A stretch of 64,000 bases of DNA from an uncultured Clostridia bacterium (GCA_927417275.1 CAKMJV010000032.1:28731-92730); one strand, 5' to 3'; shown: positions 7,973 through 17,518, numbered from the stretch's first letter. The notes: generated from the letters alone by a model not told the origin. Translations and numbers: made by a program.

Positions 7973-10010
7973 CTAAATCCTCCAGTTCTCTTTTATGCCT
8001 TTTGGCAATTCGAACTTTTCTCACCACAAACCCAGTAACGACGAGAACGATAGCGCCGCCTAATAGTATTTTCCACAAGTCGCTGCCTTTCTCCTCTTCT
8101 ATTGGCATTTCAGGTTCCATAGGGAAACCTGGATTTTCACCAAAGTCAGGCATATCCATTACATTTAAAGTAAATGGCTGTTCTTTTGTAGCCACATTGC
8201 CAAGGGCATCCTCAAAAGAAAAAATCAACTTTCCTTCAAAAGTGCCTGTTTCATAAGCAAAAGCTTGTGCTGAAAAATAATCGCTTTTACCCGCCTCAAA
8301 ATTACCAACAAAATAACTGCCTTCTGAAGTTTCAACCCCTTCAAGTTTAACCATCATATTGTACATCATGGATTTACCCATATTGTAAAACTCTTGTTCA
8401 ATATAAAAAGGTTGACCCGCATATATTTCAAATGGAATAACGATATCAGCGGTCTCTAGTCGAACTGGTTGCGCCACAGCAACACTCAACACTTCCGATT
8501 CTTCATATGGCGTTTTATTTTCGTCGTATGCGTTTCCCTTACCATCTTCATACTCCATTTTTGCTGTCACTGTATAAATCTTAACATTCGCATCAATTTT
8601 CGTTTTCAGTTGGACGGTTTGCGTATACACTTGTCCAGGTGCTATGCCTGAAATAAAGAACGAACTAGAGGAATCAACTGGTGTAAACACATTCTCTTCG
8701 CTTGTCAAAGTAACTTTTATGTTCTTTGTACTTTCTGAATTGCTCGTGTTCTTAATGCTGATCGTAAGTGGAAATACTTCTCCAGCAAAAACATGTTCGC
8801 CGCCATACGCATAATCTTCTACGATCAATTTAGGTTTGCTACCACCGTCATTTTTTTCTTTGCTTTGAACATATAAACCAACATACTCCTGTACGGTTAT
8901 AGGTTCATTGGCAGTACTGTCTTTTGGAACAAAAGTTGCTTTGATATAGGAATGATAACTTTCTGTTGGTGTATCTGCTTTTGCCATCATTTTAAATGTA
9001 ATTGAGCGTTTTTCGCCTTTAGCAACATTTTTCAGAACCACACGGGTCGCAGACTTTGCGATGAAAAACTCGGGATATTCATAACTGATATCCGCTGTAC
9101 TAATTTCAGCATCACCTGTATTTTCAACACTTAATGTCACTTCAAAATCCTGATTGGGCGTAATGGTCGTCGGATACTTAACATCACTTATAACCAACTC
9201 TGAATTAACTGAACCTTTACCCGCTAATTGTACATAGGCAACCGTATCTTTCTTATAACTGGTTCCGATTTCATCGGTATAAGTCATGCTCACTTGAAGT
9301 GGAAAACTACCTTTCACGCCATCACTGCCGGGAATAATATTAAAAAACATCATCTTGTTTTCTTTAGGAGCAAGTGTATCGATGCTTTTAGTATCTACAT
9401 CTTTATAAAGTACAACGCCTTCATTTGAAAATCCAGATAATGTGATTCTCACATTTTTTGCAGGTATCGTGCCATCATTTTTAACATACATTACAAGGGA
9501 GTCCTGTGTGTCTTGGAGCAATTCTGCACGACCCGTTTTCGCAGAATAAATACCCAATATAGGTTCAACCATACCATTCTCAATCTTCACATACGCCTTT
9601 TGTGTTTCAGAATATGGCTCTTCATTAAAATTAGTATATTCAATAAGTACATCAAATTCATAAATTTTCGATTCTGCTGTTGGACTCGTGGTCACATTAA
9701 AAACAAATGAACTTGTAACATTTGGATTAATATACGTAGTGCGCTGCGATAAGTTTGCGATATCACTTCTAAAAGGATGTTCCCCTTTTAGTGTCACTCT
9801 AACATTAGTCGCGACCGTTGAAGATATATTTTTGATGTTTACAGTATACTCTGTTTTTGTATTTGCTTTGATAACTTGTAATTCTCCATCTGCTACGACG
9901 CCTAAAATAGGTTTGCTTGGATCTACAAATCCATAGTCAAAACTCAACGTACTCATGATGCATAGTATTGCCAAACTCATTGCTATTATTTTCTTACTTA
10001 TAGTCTTCAT
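7965..10010 (-). CDS. Secreted membrane-anchored multi-repeat protein (CARDB/S-layer-like) of an ABC exporter operon
   Basis: 681 residues. N-terminal signal segment (IAMSLAILCIMSTLSFDYGF, about 9-28), then five or six Ig-like beta modules, each carrying a pattern such as VNIKNISSTVATNVRVTLKG, VKNDGTIPAKNVRITLSG, VENTGDAEISTADISYEYP and IKNTSNSESTKNIKVTLT. One C-terminal membrane helix follows (LLGGAIVLVVTGFVV, about 645-660) and a basic cytoplasmic tail. The repeats are of the CARDB/COG1361 kind, seen in archaeal and clostridial surface proteins beside MacB-like transporters. It sits between the ATPase and the permease genes and overlaps the latter, so it is very probably a stable extracytoplasmic partner of that transporter. 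Ligand unknown. Confidence 0.8.
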   Translation of the reverse strand: MKTISKKIIAMSLAILCIMSTLSFDYGFVDPSKPILGVVADGELQVIKANTKTEYTVNIKNISSTVATNVRVTLKGEHPFRSDIANLSQRTTYINPNVTSSFVFNVTTSPTAESKIYEFDVLIEYTNFNEEPYSETQKAYVKIENGMVEPILGIYSAKTGRAELLQDTQDSLVMYVKNDGTIPAKNVRITLSGFSNEGVVLYKDVDTKSIDTLAPKENKMMFFNIIPGSDGVKGSFPLQVSMTYTDEIGTSYKKDTVAYVQLAGKGSVNSELVISDVKYPTTITPNQDFEVTLSVENTGDAEISTADISYEYPEFFIAKSATRVVLKNVAKGEKRSITFKMMAKADTPTESYHSYIKATFVPKDSTANEPITVQEYVGLYVQSKEKNDGGSKPKLIVEDYAYGGEHVFAGEVFPLTISIKNTSNSESTKNIKVTLTSEENVFTPVDSSSSFFISGIAPGQVYTQTVQLKTKIDANVKIYTVTAKMEYEDGKGNAYDENKTPYEESEVLSVAVAQPVRLETADIVIPFEIYAGQPFYIEQEFYNMGKSMMYNMMVKLEGVETSEGSYFVGNFEAGKSDYFSAQAFAYETGTFEGKLIFSFEDALGNVATKEQPFTLNVMDMPDFGENPGFPMEPEMPIEEEKGSDLWKILLGGAIVLVVTGFVVRKVRIAKRHKRELEDLDE

Positions 10011-10068
10011 TTTTATCCCTCGCTAAAGTTTTTATCTTTTCTTAAATGCATATTAGATATGCCGCTCA

Positions 10069-10875
10069 TTACACGGGTACATAGTTTTCTTCATAGGGTT
10101 TGATGAATTTTTCATAAACATCATCCACACTTCTCTGTTCAACACTTTGGATGTCTCCATCCCTTATGTGAACCACTTTATCAGCATAAAGTGCAACTTC
10201 TGGATCATGCGTTACAATAACGATTGTTTGCATCTTTTCACGTGCCATTTTCCACATGATATGCATGACTTCAATCGAAGTCTTCGTATCGAGATTGCCT
10301 GTTGGTTCATCGGCAAAAATTATCTCAGGTGCACCTACAAATGCTCTTGCGATACCAACACGCTGTTGCTGTCCACCACTCATTTGATTCGGTTTGTGTT
10401 TATAACGGTCGGATAATCCAACCAACTTCAAATATTTTTTTGCGATTTTTTCCCTTTTTACTTTTTTAATTCTTCTAAATATTAAAGGCATCGCTACGTT
10501 TTCAAGTGCAGTTAAAGCAGATAGTAAATTGTAAGACTGAAAAATAAAACCTATATGTTTTTGTCTAAATTTTGCTAAATGTTTTTCACTCATTTGATCG
10601 ATGGCTTTTCCCTTAATCAAAATCGATCCTTTTGTTGGCTTTTCTAACCCTGCCATCATGTTTAAGAGCGTCGATTTTCCAGAACCCGAGGTGCCTAAAA
10701 TGCAACATATTTCACCTCTGTAGATGCTTAGATTAATTTTATTAAGTGCAACGACTTTCTCTGTGCCAATTCTATAAACCTTTCGCAGATCGTTGACTGA
10801 AATAACGACATCTTTAACCTCTTTTACATCCTGTACAGCTTGTACAGCATCTGAGACATCACTGTTTTCTATCAC
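10069..10875 (-). CDS. ABC transporter ATP-binding protein (MacB/LolD type)
   Basis: 268-residue ATPase. Walker A GTSGSGKSTLLN, Q-loop FIFQSYNLLSAL, signature MSGGQQQRVGIARAF, Walker B EIIFADEPTGNLD and the switch His in VTHDPEVALYADK are all intact. The long residues 1-25 (acidic, VSDAVQAVQDVKEVKDV) and a C-terminal extension are not part of the core fold. The start is a GTG at 10875 with AAGGAGG about ten bases upstream. First gene of the operon with the CARDB-like protein and MacB-type permease. Confidence 0.92.
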   Translation of the reverse strand: MIENSDVSDAVQAVQDVKEVKDVVISVNDLRKVYRIGTEKVVALNKINLSIYRGEICCILGTSGSGKSTLLNMMAGLEKPTKGSILIKGKAIDQMSEKHLAKFRQKHIGFIFQSYNLLSALTALENVAMPLIFRRIKKVKREKIAKKYLKLVGLSDRYKHKPNQMSGGQQQRVGIARAFVGAPEIIFADEPTGNLDTKTSIEVMHIMWKMAREKMQTIVIVTHDPEVALYADKVVHIRDGDIQSVEQRSVDDVYEKFIKPYEENYVPV

Positions 10876-10954
10876 TTACTTACGACCTCCTTTCTCCTTA
10901 TCATAATCCTTATTATCATAACGCTTTTTGTTCTAGAATTTATTGAGTAATTGA

Positions 10955-11251
10955 TTAAAATTTCATTAGAATTTCAAGGATTTCTCTATGGTGTAAACCC
11001 AACGTTAAAACCAGCGCTAAAATGCCACAAATTGCGCCTACAAAATAGAAACGCTCTTTTGAACGCATTTTTCGATAAAACTCCAACTCATACTCCCAAG
11101 CATATTTACGTTGTCCGCCTAGAGTCAGGTCTTGATTTTCTACGACATCACTGTTCTTCTTTTTTAAGTCACTAGCACTTTGATTCGCTTTCAATATGTC
11201 TCTTTTACTCTTTTCAAATGCGAGTTCTTCTAAGATTTTTTTATTATTCAT
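10955..11251 (-). CDS. Small single-span membrane protein linked to yhaO-yhaN
   Basis: 98 residues: a charged N-terminal two thirds (residues 1-65, many K/E, likely helical) and one hydrophobic helix (YFVGAICGILALVLTLGL, about 68-86), ending in a short tail. No family recognised. The ATG overlaps the stop of the yhaN-like gene (ATGA) and has AGAGGTG upstream, so it is translated from the same mRNA. Conserved coupling to an SbcC/SbcD-like pair suggests it could tether or modulate that complex at the membrane, but this is inference. Confidence 0.7.
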   Translation of the reverse strand: MNNKKILEELAFEKSKRDILKANQSASDLKKKNSDVVENQDLTLGGQRKYAWEYELEFYRKMRSKERFYFVGAICGILALVLTLGLHHREILEILMKF

Positions 11252-13836
11252 GCGCTCACCTCTAAGATTTTTGCATTTGAGAGTTCTTTAAATTTTTCAG
11301 CCAATTCCATGTGACAAGTAAAGAAAATTATCTGTCTACGGTTTGCGATCTCACTGAGTAAGTCTAATGTTTTTTTAAGTCGAATGGCATCCCAATTTAC
11401 AAACACCTCATCTAAAACCAGTGGCAAGGCTCTGTCTGGATCTAATGCATCTATGACTGCAAGTCGGTAGGCAAAAAACAGTTGTTGTATGGTTCCTTTA
11501 CTAAATGCTTTCGAAAGCGGCAGTAATTCTCCATCAACTAAAAACTGGAGTTCAAAAGATTCAGAAATCATGACATCTGCGTATTTTCCATCTGTCATCT
11601 GTCGCATATAGGCACTTACATGATTGATAATGTCCGGTTGATTTTCTAGTCTAAAACGTTCATCGCCATACTTAATCATCTCCAATAGTATCATCAGTGT
11701 ATCGCGTTTATCTTCTAATTCCTCCAAAGACTCTTTTGTGGATAAAATCTCACTTGTTACTTCTTCAATAGAACGGTTTTCTCTTAATCTAGAAATCTCA
11801 TTCATTAAATCCGATCGGCGAAGCAGTAGCTGCTTTTCATCATCTTCCAACTGCGTCCGCGTTTGTTCAAGAGCATCGATTGATTCTTGACTTACACACG
11901 CCAACGTTTCATCGGAATAGGGCATGCGCTCTATTTCATCATTAAAAATGCTTACTTTTTTTAATACTTCTAGATTTGATTTGAATTTTTCAAAGCCAAG
12001 ATCAAAATATCCGTCACCGAACTGTTCAAATGCCAGTTGAAGCTGGAACCTCTCATTTAATTTTGACTGTAACACTTCTTTTTCAATATCAAGGGCATGT
12101 GTAACGTTCTCAATTTTCAAACGTTTTTGCTCTTCCTCATTTTTTTGCGTTTCACACTTTTCTATTTGTGACAAAGCAAATTGAAAACTTAAAACAACAT
12201 CACTTGAAATGTCAATATGATGACGGGTTAAAACGTCCGTCATTTCTTGCTGCATCTCTATAATGGTATTAAGTAAATTTTCGTGTTTCATCCACAAGCG
12301 ATCGGATTCTAAAAGGTCCATAACCAATGCTTCTAATTTTGTAAAAAACCGTAAACTAATATCTTGATAAACATAGGATGGCAAATTTAATGGTGCCATA
12401 ATCGATTGAATTTTTTTTCCTAAGGCCGTCAGATTTACCTTAGATGCTACGACATCCTTAGAAGGTTTATATCCCGCTAATCCATAACCAACAAAACCGA
12501 ATCCAATAAACGTCAATATGCCAACAGGCTTAATAAAGATTCCGATTGCTGCAGCAATAATGCCCAACAAAACAAATCCAAGTGCCTTCACTTTAGCGTT
12601 TTGATTTTTTAAAGCCATTTGTTGGTCAATGGATTCGTTATTTTTTTTGCCTTCCATGAAGGATTGCACCAATGACATAAGATTCATCACATTAATCTGT
12701 TTTAATTGTGTCCGAACTTCCTTAGAAAAAACGATTTGGTCACCAAACAAATATTTAAAGGCACTTTCGATTTTGTCCTCTCGTTCAATGCGTTCTTGCG
12801 CATTTATGTGGGCTTCTTGTTCTTTAGATAATAAAGAGGTAAGCGTTTGCTCTAATTTACGTGCACTGGGTTTAAATAGAATGAGATTTTCACAGGCTTC
12901 ATCCAGGGGATTAAGTGTACCCTTTAACTTAAGCAATTCTGACTCTGTCTGATGCATTTTATTTTGTAACCCTTCAATTGATTCCGATAATTGATTCCAA
13001 CGTTCAATCGATTTAGGATCTAGATCTTCAAATGCACGGGCTTTATACAATCCATCCATGAGTGTCAAAACTTTTTCTTTAAGCTCTTTTTTGGGCAGTT
13101 TCGCTCGATAATCGTGTAATTTTTCTATCGTCTTGTGGCGATTCGCTTGGCATATAACCAGTTCGTCATTTATTTGCTCTAAAAGTACCGTTTGAAGTTT
13201 TAATTGATTGTTTTGTTCTTCAAGCGTGCTCTTTTCATGCATCAAATGAACCAATTCACTTGTTAACTGATTCATCTCAGGGTTGCCTTTTTTATCTTTT
13301 CTCCATAAGGCGTTAATATCCTGTTCTAACTGCCTCATCACCTCTGATGTCTTATTTAAATAGCTGGTTCCGTAATTAAATATTAATTTTTCTTGGATTT
13401 GATCCCATGAGTCTTTATCCGCTCTATTTAGGTCATCCGCAGTCAAATGAAATACGGCATCATATAAGTTTTCTGAAACATTTGGCAGAAATGATAATGA
13501 TTCATTTCTCAAATTACGTGTTGAATTTGAAGCAAGTGCCATAATCGATAATTTGGGCATACTCATAAGACGTCTTTCAACCAAAAAAAGTTCCGTATCA
13601 TTTTGAATAATCCCAGAATAATTAATTTCATTTCTATACCAATGTGAATAGGGGTGTTTTTCTCTACTTGCAGGTCTAAAACCATAAAACAAGGTACTGA
13701 TGCTATTAAATATTGTGGATTTACCAGCCTCATTGTTACCAAATACGACGGTTATTTCAGGATGAAGATCCATTTCAAAATTTTCTAATTTTCCATAAGC
13801 TTTATATGTTAACTTATTAATTTTCATCAATTTCAT
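11248..13836 (-). CDS. YhaN-like SMC/RecN-type ATPase (SbcC-like)
   Basis: 862 residues. Walker A VFGNNEAGKSTIFNSIST (about 31-48) at the N-terminus and signature plus Walker B at the C-terminus (FSKGTIQQLFFAYRLAV, LPLVLDEVFVNWD, then FFTCHMEL). Long coiled-coil arms lie between them, interrupted by two short hydrophobic segments around residues 430-455 (ALGFVLLGIIAAAIGIFI and PVGILTFIGFGFVGYGLAGY). Such a membrane hairpin inside the coiled coil is known for B. subtilis YhaN-type proteins and not for SbcC. With the SbcD-like phosphoesterase just upstream it should form a DNA end-processing complex. Two starts are possible (MKLMKINK); I keep the first, and the second at 13827 would only remove three residues. 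Confidence 0.85.
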   Translation of the reverse strand: MKLMKINKLTYKAYGKLENFEMDLHPEITVVFGNNEAGKSTIFNSISTLFYGFRPASREKHPYSHWYRNEINYSGIIQNDTELFLVERRLMSMPKLSIMALASNSTRNLRNESLSFLPNVSENLYDAVFHLTADDLNRADKDSWDQIQEKLIFNYGTSYLNKTSEVMRQLEQDINALWRKDKKGNPEMNQLTSELVHLMHEKSTLEEQNNQLKLQTVLLEQINDELVICQANRHKTIEKLHDYRAKLPKKELKEKVLTLMDGLYKARAFEDLDPKSIERWNQLSESIEGLQNKMHQTESELLKLKGTLNPLDEACENLILFKPSARKLEQTLTSLLSKEQEAHINAQERIEREDKIESAFKYLFGDQIVFSKEVRTQLKQINVMNLMSLVQSFMEGKKNNESIDQQMALKNQNAKVKALGFVLLGIIAAAIGIFIKPVGILTFIGFGFVGYGLAGYKPSKDVVASKVNLTALGKKIQSIMAPLNLPSYVYQDISLRFFTKLEALVMDLLESDRLWMKHENLLNTIIEMQQEMTDVLTRHHIDISSDVVLSFQFALSQIEKCETQKNEEEQKRLKIENVTHALDIEKEVLQSKLNERFQLQLAFEQFGDGYFDLGFEKFKSNLEVLKKVSIFNDEIERMPYSDETLACVSQESIDALEQTRTQLEDDEKQLLLRRSDLMNEISRLRENRSIEEVTSEILSTKESLEELEDKRDTLMILLEMIKYGDERFRLENQPDIINHVSAYMRQMTDGKYADVMISESFELQFLVDGELLPLSKAFSKGTIQQLFFAYRLAVIDALDPDRALPLVLDEVFVNWDAIRLKKTLDLLSEIANRRQIIFFTCHMELAEKFKELSNAKILEVSA

Positions 13837-15052
13837 TCACCATCCGTTCTATGAGTTCTTCAAGTAGTTTTTCTTTCTTTTGAGTCACATGATTTATAAC
13901 GTCTATTTCTGAACACTTCTTGTTGAAAACTGGTAATTCTAAAAGTCTTTTCATGAGACTATCATCAAAATTATCATCATCTATCATTTTGAGGATATAG
14001 GCGAGCAATGTTTGCTCACTCTTAAAGCGCTCAACGTCAAAGATATTGGTTAACTGTTGTGTTTTTATTTCTACATCTAAAAGCCCCATCTTCTCTTTAA
14101 TCGATTGTCCTAAAAAAGATAAGTTTTCTGTTTGCTTTAGCGCATGAGCGATACTTGATTTTCCAATTAAATGCACTCTAAATATAAGCTGCTTTGCCGC
14201 TAAAGGAATCGTATTACAACGCTCTGTAATTTTAGATACGATCTGTCCTTGCAGATCTGTTAAGGTTTTTACATCGTTTGATACGTTCACTTCAACTTGT
14301 TCCCATCTTACATGCTGAAAATTCACTTCAGTAATCTCAGTTGCATTTGGTGATAAATGAATTAAGTACCCACCTTTTTCACCCGTTTCTTTTATATTTA
14401 GTCCCTGAATATTACCTGAATACGCGATGCCATTTGACAACTGTTGTCTAATATGAATATGGCCCAAAGCAAAATAATTATACTTTAAGCGCTCAATATC
14501 TGCTAATGGTGCTGCCATATAACTTTCTTTCTCACTGATACTAATTGCAGAAGGCACACTTGCATGACCAATACCAATCCAAATTTCATCTCCCTCTTTA
14601 AGTGGGTAAGTCTTTATGAGATTTCTTTTTTCATTTTTTGATTTATGCCCGCATGCGACAACATGATAAGGTAGACCTTCAGTTGAGATGAGTTTTATAT
14701 GTTGAACCACATCATTTTCAAACATATGAAAATAAGCATTTTCAGTAAAAGCACTTAAAAATATATTTGTTTTCATCGGATCATGATTGCCAGTTACATA
14801 AAAGATATGCTTTTTATGATCAAGTATTTTTTGAAAGCAATTTAACACAAATTGCTCCATGGCAAATGAAATCTGATCGTGATCAAAAAAATCACCGGCG
14901 ATAATAATCCCTTCAACATCATTTTCAACAACATATGTAAATGCGTCCTCTAAAGCATCTAGCAATGCGGATTTCAATGTTGCTCTCACCTTTTCACTTT
15001 TACTTGAAAATCCTGTATTTAAATGAATATCTGATATATGAAGTAGTTTCAA
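13817..15052 (-). CDS. YhaO-like DNA repair exonuclease (SbcD/Mre11 metallophosphoesterase)
   Basis: 411 residues. Calcineurin-type metal motifs in order: LLHISDIHLN (D-x-H, residues 3-12), IIIAGDFFDHD (GDxxD), YVTGNHDP (GNHD), a His in IGIGHASVP and LGHIHIRQ (GHxH). The C-terminal part (about 280-411) is a cap-like region. Its 3' end overlaps the start of the yhaN-like gene by 20 bases. This order (yhaO, yhaN, small protein) points to one transcript. Expected activity is Mn-dependent nuclease coupled to the ATPase partner. Confidence 0.88.
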   Translation of the reverse strand: MKLLHISDIHLNTGFSSKSEKVRATLKSALLDALEDAFTYVVENDVEGIIIAGDFFDHDQISFAMEQFVLNCFQKILDHKKHIFYVTGNHDPMKTNIFLSAFTENAYFHMFENDVVQHIKLISTEGLPYHVVACGHKSKNEKRNLIKTYPLKEGDEIWIGIGHASVPSAISISEKESYMAAPLADIERLKYNYFALGHIHIRQQLSNGIAYSGNIQGLNIKETGEKGGYLIHLSPNATEITEVNFQHVRWEQVEVNVSNDVKTLTDLQGQIVSKITERCNTIPLAAKQLIFRVHLIGKSSIAHALKQTENLSFLGQSIKEKMGLLDVEIKTQQLTNIFDVERFKSEQTLLAYILKMIDDDNFDDSLMKRLLELPVFNKKCSEIDVINHVTQKKEKLLEELIERMVNEIDEN

Positions 15053-15200
15053 CAGTTTTTCCTCCTTCTATTGTATACATGGTTTCTTCTTATAATTATA
15101 GTACATGGTAGACAATCAAACCAGTATATTGTAGAATTAATAATGTTTTATTCAAACATCTACAATATGTTGATAATCTCAGGACTTTTTCGGAATTATA

Positions 15201-15228
15201 TTGTCATGTTGTGAAGTTGTGATAAAAT
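15201..15228 (+). promoter_or_regulatory. Sigma-A promoter for the acidic-repeat protein gene
   Basis: TTGTCA at 15201-15206 and TAAAAT at 15223-15228 with a 16-base spacer. CGGAGG and the ATG at 15262 follow. It lies in the divergent gap with yhaO. Confidence 0.65.
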
Positions 15229-15261
15229 AAGTTAAAGAACGTTAATAAAACGGAGGTTCAA

Positions 15262-16743
15262 ATGAACTTAAAGCAATTTAAATCCTGGAAACTCCTTTAT
15301 GAAGATGAATTTCAATGTTTTTCTAAAGCGATATATGAAATAGATCAAATACCGGTTTTTTTAATAACGGTATTTAATCCGGAAGAGATTGCACGTGCTA
15401 CAAAACATATGCTTCCAGATCACTTACACAATTTTTTGGGATTAATAGAAGATGAAGGCAGTATCCACATCGCATTAAAGACTGTTTCGGGAAAATCGTT
15501 GAAGAAGTTAATGCGAACTGCAGATCTCACCTATGAAGCCCGTGTTGAACTTGCTTATACTTATTTAAAAAAAATTGAAATATACGATGTTTTTCCAGAT
15601 GCAATAAAAATTCAACTTTTAGATGAAGAGCAGTTGCTCATCTCAAATGAAGGGATTTGCTTTAGAGAACTTATAGACTATACCCTACAATCTGCTTATA
15701 CACCTCTTGATGTACTTAAGCAACTCGGTTTTGTATTAGACCAAATCTTACATGATGCAACAGATTATCACAACCAGTTTATAGATAATTTATTACGCTG
15801 TAAACACCCTTATCACACACTAAAAGATGTGAAAAATAGTTTTAAAGATGTTTTTATTTATGAAAAGCCTGAAGCACTCGATAAAATTGATATAGAGTAT
15901 AACATCATATTAAACGACCTTGACTTTGGTCCTCCTGTTCAATTTAATGAAGTTGTCAAGTCTACGCCTCCTGAAAGAGTTGAAAAACAAAAGACGGATA
16001 TACCGCACGAAGATCTTCAAAGTGAATTGGCCGCATTGCTGCGCCAGGAAGCACCAAGACCTGATGATGTTAAGACTGAACTTGTCAATGTGGTTAACGA
16101 AGTCGTTGAAGATGAAGTTGTCGATGAAGTTGTCGATGAAATTATCGATGAAGCCATCGACGAGGTTGTCGACGAAGTGCTACATGAACCAATAAATGAG
16201 CCCATAGAGCACTTTGACTCTGATGTTTTGATTCCGACTATTTCCCATGAAACCAGCAAAAGCGAAGATAAACTGCCTGAATCTTTACCTAAATCCACTA
16301 AATCTAGATCCTTTGATGATGAAGATTTACTGGATGAAGATATGTCCGATTTGTTTGACTTAGAAGACCTAAATGGCGCGCGCTCGATTTCTTCTAAACC
16401 CATACTGATACTCTTTTTCGGTTTAATAACTTTGGTTATCCTATATTTTGGTGCTCAGTTCTTCATGAATCTCAGTGAACCGATTAAAGCACAGTTCGAA
16501 ATTGAGCAACTTCATGATAACCGAGTTGCATTTATGAATACTTCTGATGGTAAAAAGAAAATTGAAGCCTATGCATGGGAAATATATTATGGCGATACAT
16601 TAATCTCAACTTTTGAAGATGAAAACTTATTTCCACTTTTTGATACAAGTGGCACTTATACCATCGTTTTAAAAGTTATGGATAAAAATGAAACTTGGTT
16701 GGAACCTTACACTTATGTTTATGAATTTAATAAATCACAATAA
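15262..16743 (+). CDS. Membrane-anchored protein of unknown function: soluble N-domain, acidic repeat, one TM helix, PKD-like C-domain
   Basis: 493 residues, not recognised as a known family. Residues 1-215: globular, with a pattern loosely like a kinase fold (SIHIALKTVSGKSLKKLM, LLISNEGICFRELIDYTL) but no catalytic HRD or DFG motif. Residues about 275-315: acidic tandem repeat of the type V-V-D-E. Residues 345-372: DEDLLDEDMSDLFDLEDL acidic stretch. Residues about 378-402: membrane helix (ILILFFGLITLVILYFGAQF). Residues 405-493: extracytoplasmic PKD-like beta domain (AYAWEIYYGD, DTSGTYTIVLKV). It is therefore a single-pass protein with a cytoplasmic N-part. CGGAGG precedes the ATG. The TtcA-like gene follows 26 bases later and is probably cotranscribed. 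Confidence 0.75.
   Translation: MNLKQFKSWKLLYEDEFQCFSKAIYEIDQIPVFLITVFNPEEIARATKHMLPDHLHNFLGLIEDEGSIHIALKTVSGKSLKKLMRTADLTYEARVELAYTYLKKIEIYDVFPDAIKIQLLDEEQLLISNEGICFRELIDYTLQSAYTPLDVLKQLGFVLDQILHDATDYHNQFIDNLLRCKHPYHTLKDVKNSFKDVFIYEKPEALDKIDIEYNIILNDLDFGPPVQFNEVVKSTPPERVEKQKTDIPHEDLQSELAALLRQEAPRPDDVKTELVNVVNEVVEDEVVDEVVDEIIDEAIDEVVDEVLHEPINEPIEHFDSDVLIPTISHETSKSEDKLPESLPKSTKSRSFDDEDLLDEDMSDLFDLEDLNGARSISSKPILILFFGLITLVILYFGAQFFMNLSEPIKAQFEIEQLHDNRVAFMNTSDGKKKIEAYAWEIYYGDTLISTFEDENLFPLFDTSGTYTIVLKVMDKNETWLEPYTYVYEFNKSQ
16099..16180 (+). repeat. 12-base in-frame tandem repeat encoding an acidic V-V-D-E tract
   Basis: About six degenerate copies of GATGAAGTTGTC and variants run head to tail inside the coding sequence. 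Because the unit is a multiple of three, it can expand or shrink without breaking the frame. Confidence 0.85.
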
Positions 16744-16769
16744 GGTCTAAAAGAAGGGATTTCTTTAAA

Positions 16770-17495
16770 ATGTCCTCTGTATTAAGTCAACTTAGAAAAA
16801 CTGTTCAGGAACATGCATTAATAAAACCAGGAGACCGCATGGCAGTAGGCTTGTCTGGTGGCAAGGACAGTATGGCCATGCTTCATGCCTTAAAAAAATT
16901 TCAGACTTTCAGCCCAGTACCCTATCACTTAGAAGCGATCACTATAAATATGGGATTTAATAATTTTGATTTGAATGCAGCAGAGCAATTTTGCCGACAT
17001 TTAGACATTCCCTATTCTATAATAGATACAGATATCGCTGAAATCGTTTTTAAGATTCGAGAAGAGAAAAATCCTTGTGCATTATGTGCACATATGCGCC
17101 GCGGTGCGCTTGGTCACGCCATGATCGAAAAAGGACTAAATGTACTTGCACTTGGTCATCACGCTGATGATGTGTTATCTACTTTTATGCTAAATTTTAT
17201 GTATACAGGAAAATTAAATACTTTAGAATACAAATCGCACATGGATCGAACCAACATCGATGTTATTCGTCCTTTTTTAGATTTATCAGAATCTGAGATT
17301 GTTGGATATGGCCGTATGCATAAAATTCCGATCTTAAAAAGTCCATGCCCCATGGATCGAAAAACCAAACGCGAAACCATGAATCAACTTGTCAAAGATT
17401 TGTATAAATCTGCTCCCCACGGAAGAAAAAATATGCTCACAGCGATTCGTAACGAAAAGCAGTGTAATCTTTTTACACATAAAATGCCTCTCTAA
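16770..17495 (+). CDS. TtcA/TilS-family PP-loop ATPase, probable tRNA thiolation enzyme
   Basis: 241 residues. PP-loop VGLSGGKDSMAMLHAL (about 27-42) binds ATP and adenylates the target base. CALCAHMRRG holds a C-x2-C pair, and a third Cys lies in LKSPCPMD, the set expected to hold a [4Fe-4S] cluster in TtcA (tRNA C32 2-thiolation). GHHADDVLSTFMLNFMYTGK is the typical second nucleotide-site segment. Whether the product is 2-thiocytidine or another thiolated base cannot be told. Follows the acidic-repeat gene by 26 bases. Confidence 0.85.
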   Translation: MSSVLSQLRKTVQEHALIKPGDRMAVGLSGGKDSMAMLHALKKFQTFSPVPYHLEAITINMGFNNFDLNAAEQFCRHLDIPYSIIDTDIAEIVFKIREEKNPCALCAHMRRGALGHAMIEKGLNVLALGHHADDVLSTFMLNFMYTGKLNTLEYKSHMDRTNIDVIRPFLDLSESEIVGYGRMHKIPILKSPCPMDRKTKRETMNQLVKDLYKSAPHGRKNMLTAIRNEKQCNLFTHKMPL

Positions 17496-17518
17496 TTCAT
17501 TTCTAGAGAGGCATTTTA
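17481..17518. terminator. Strong bidirectional hairpin terminator
   Basis: AAAATGCCTCTCTA (17481-17494) pairs with TAGAGAGGCATTTT (17502-17515), with flanking T runs on both strands. The stop codon of the TtcA-like gene lies at the top of the stem. On the minus strand it would end the putative RNA starting near 17854. Confidence 0.85.

Noticed and set aside
16099..16180. Tandem repeats as a possible CRISPR-like array
   Set aside because: Units are 12 bases, contiguous, without spacers and in frame within a gene.
16017..16403. 128-codon Ser/Thr-rich minus-strand frame
   Set aside because: It is the mirror of the acidic tandem repeat in the plus-strand gene.
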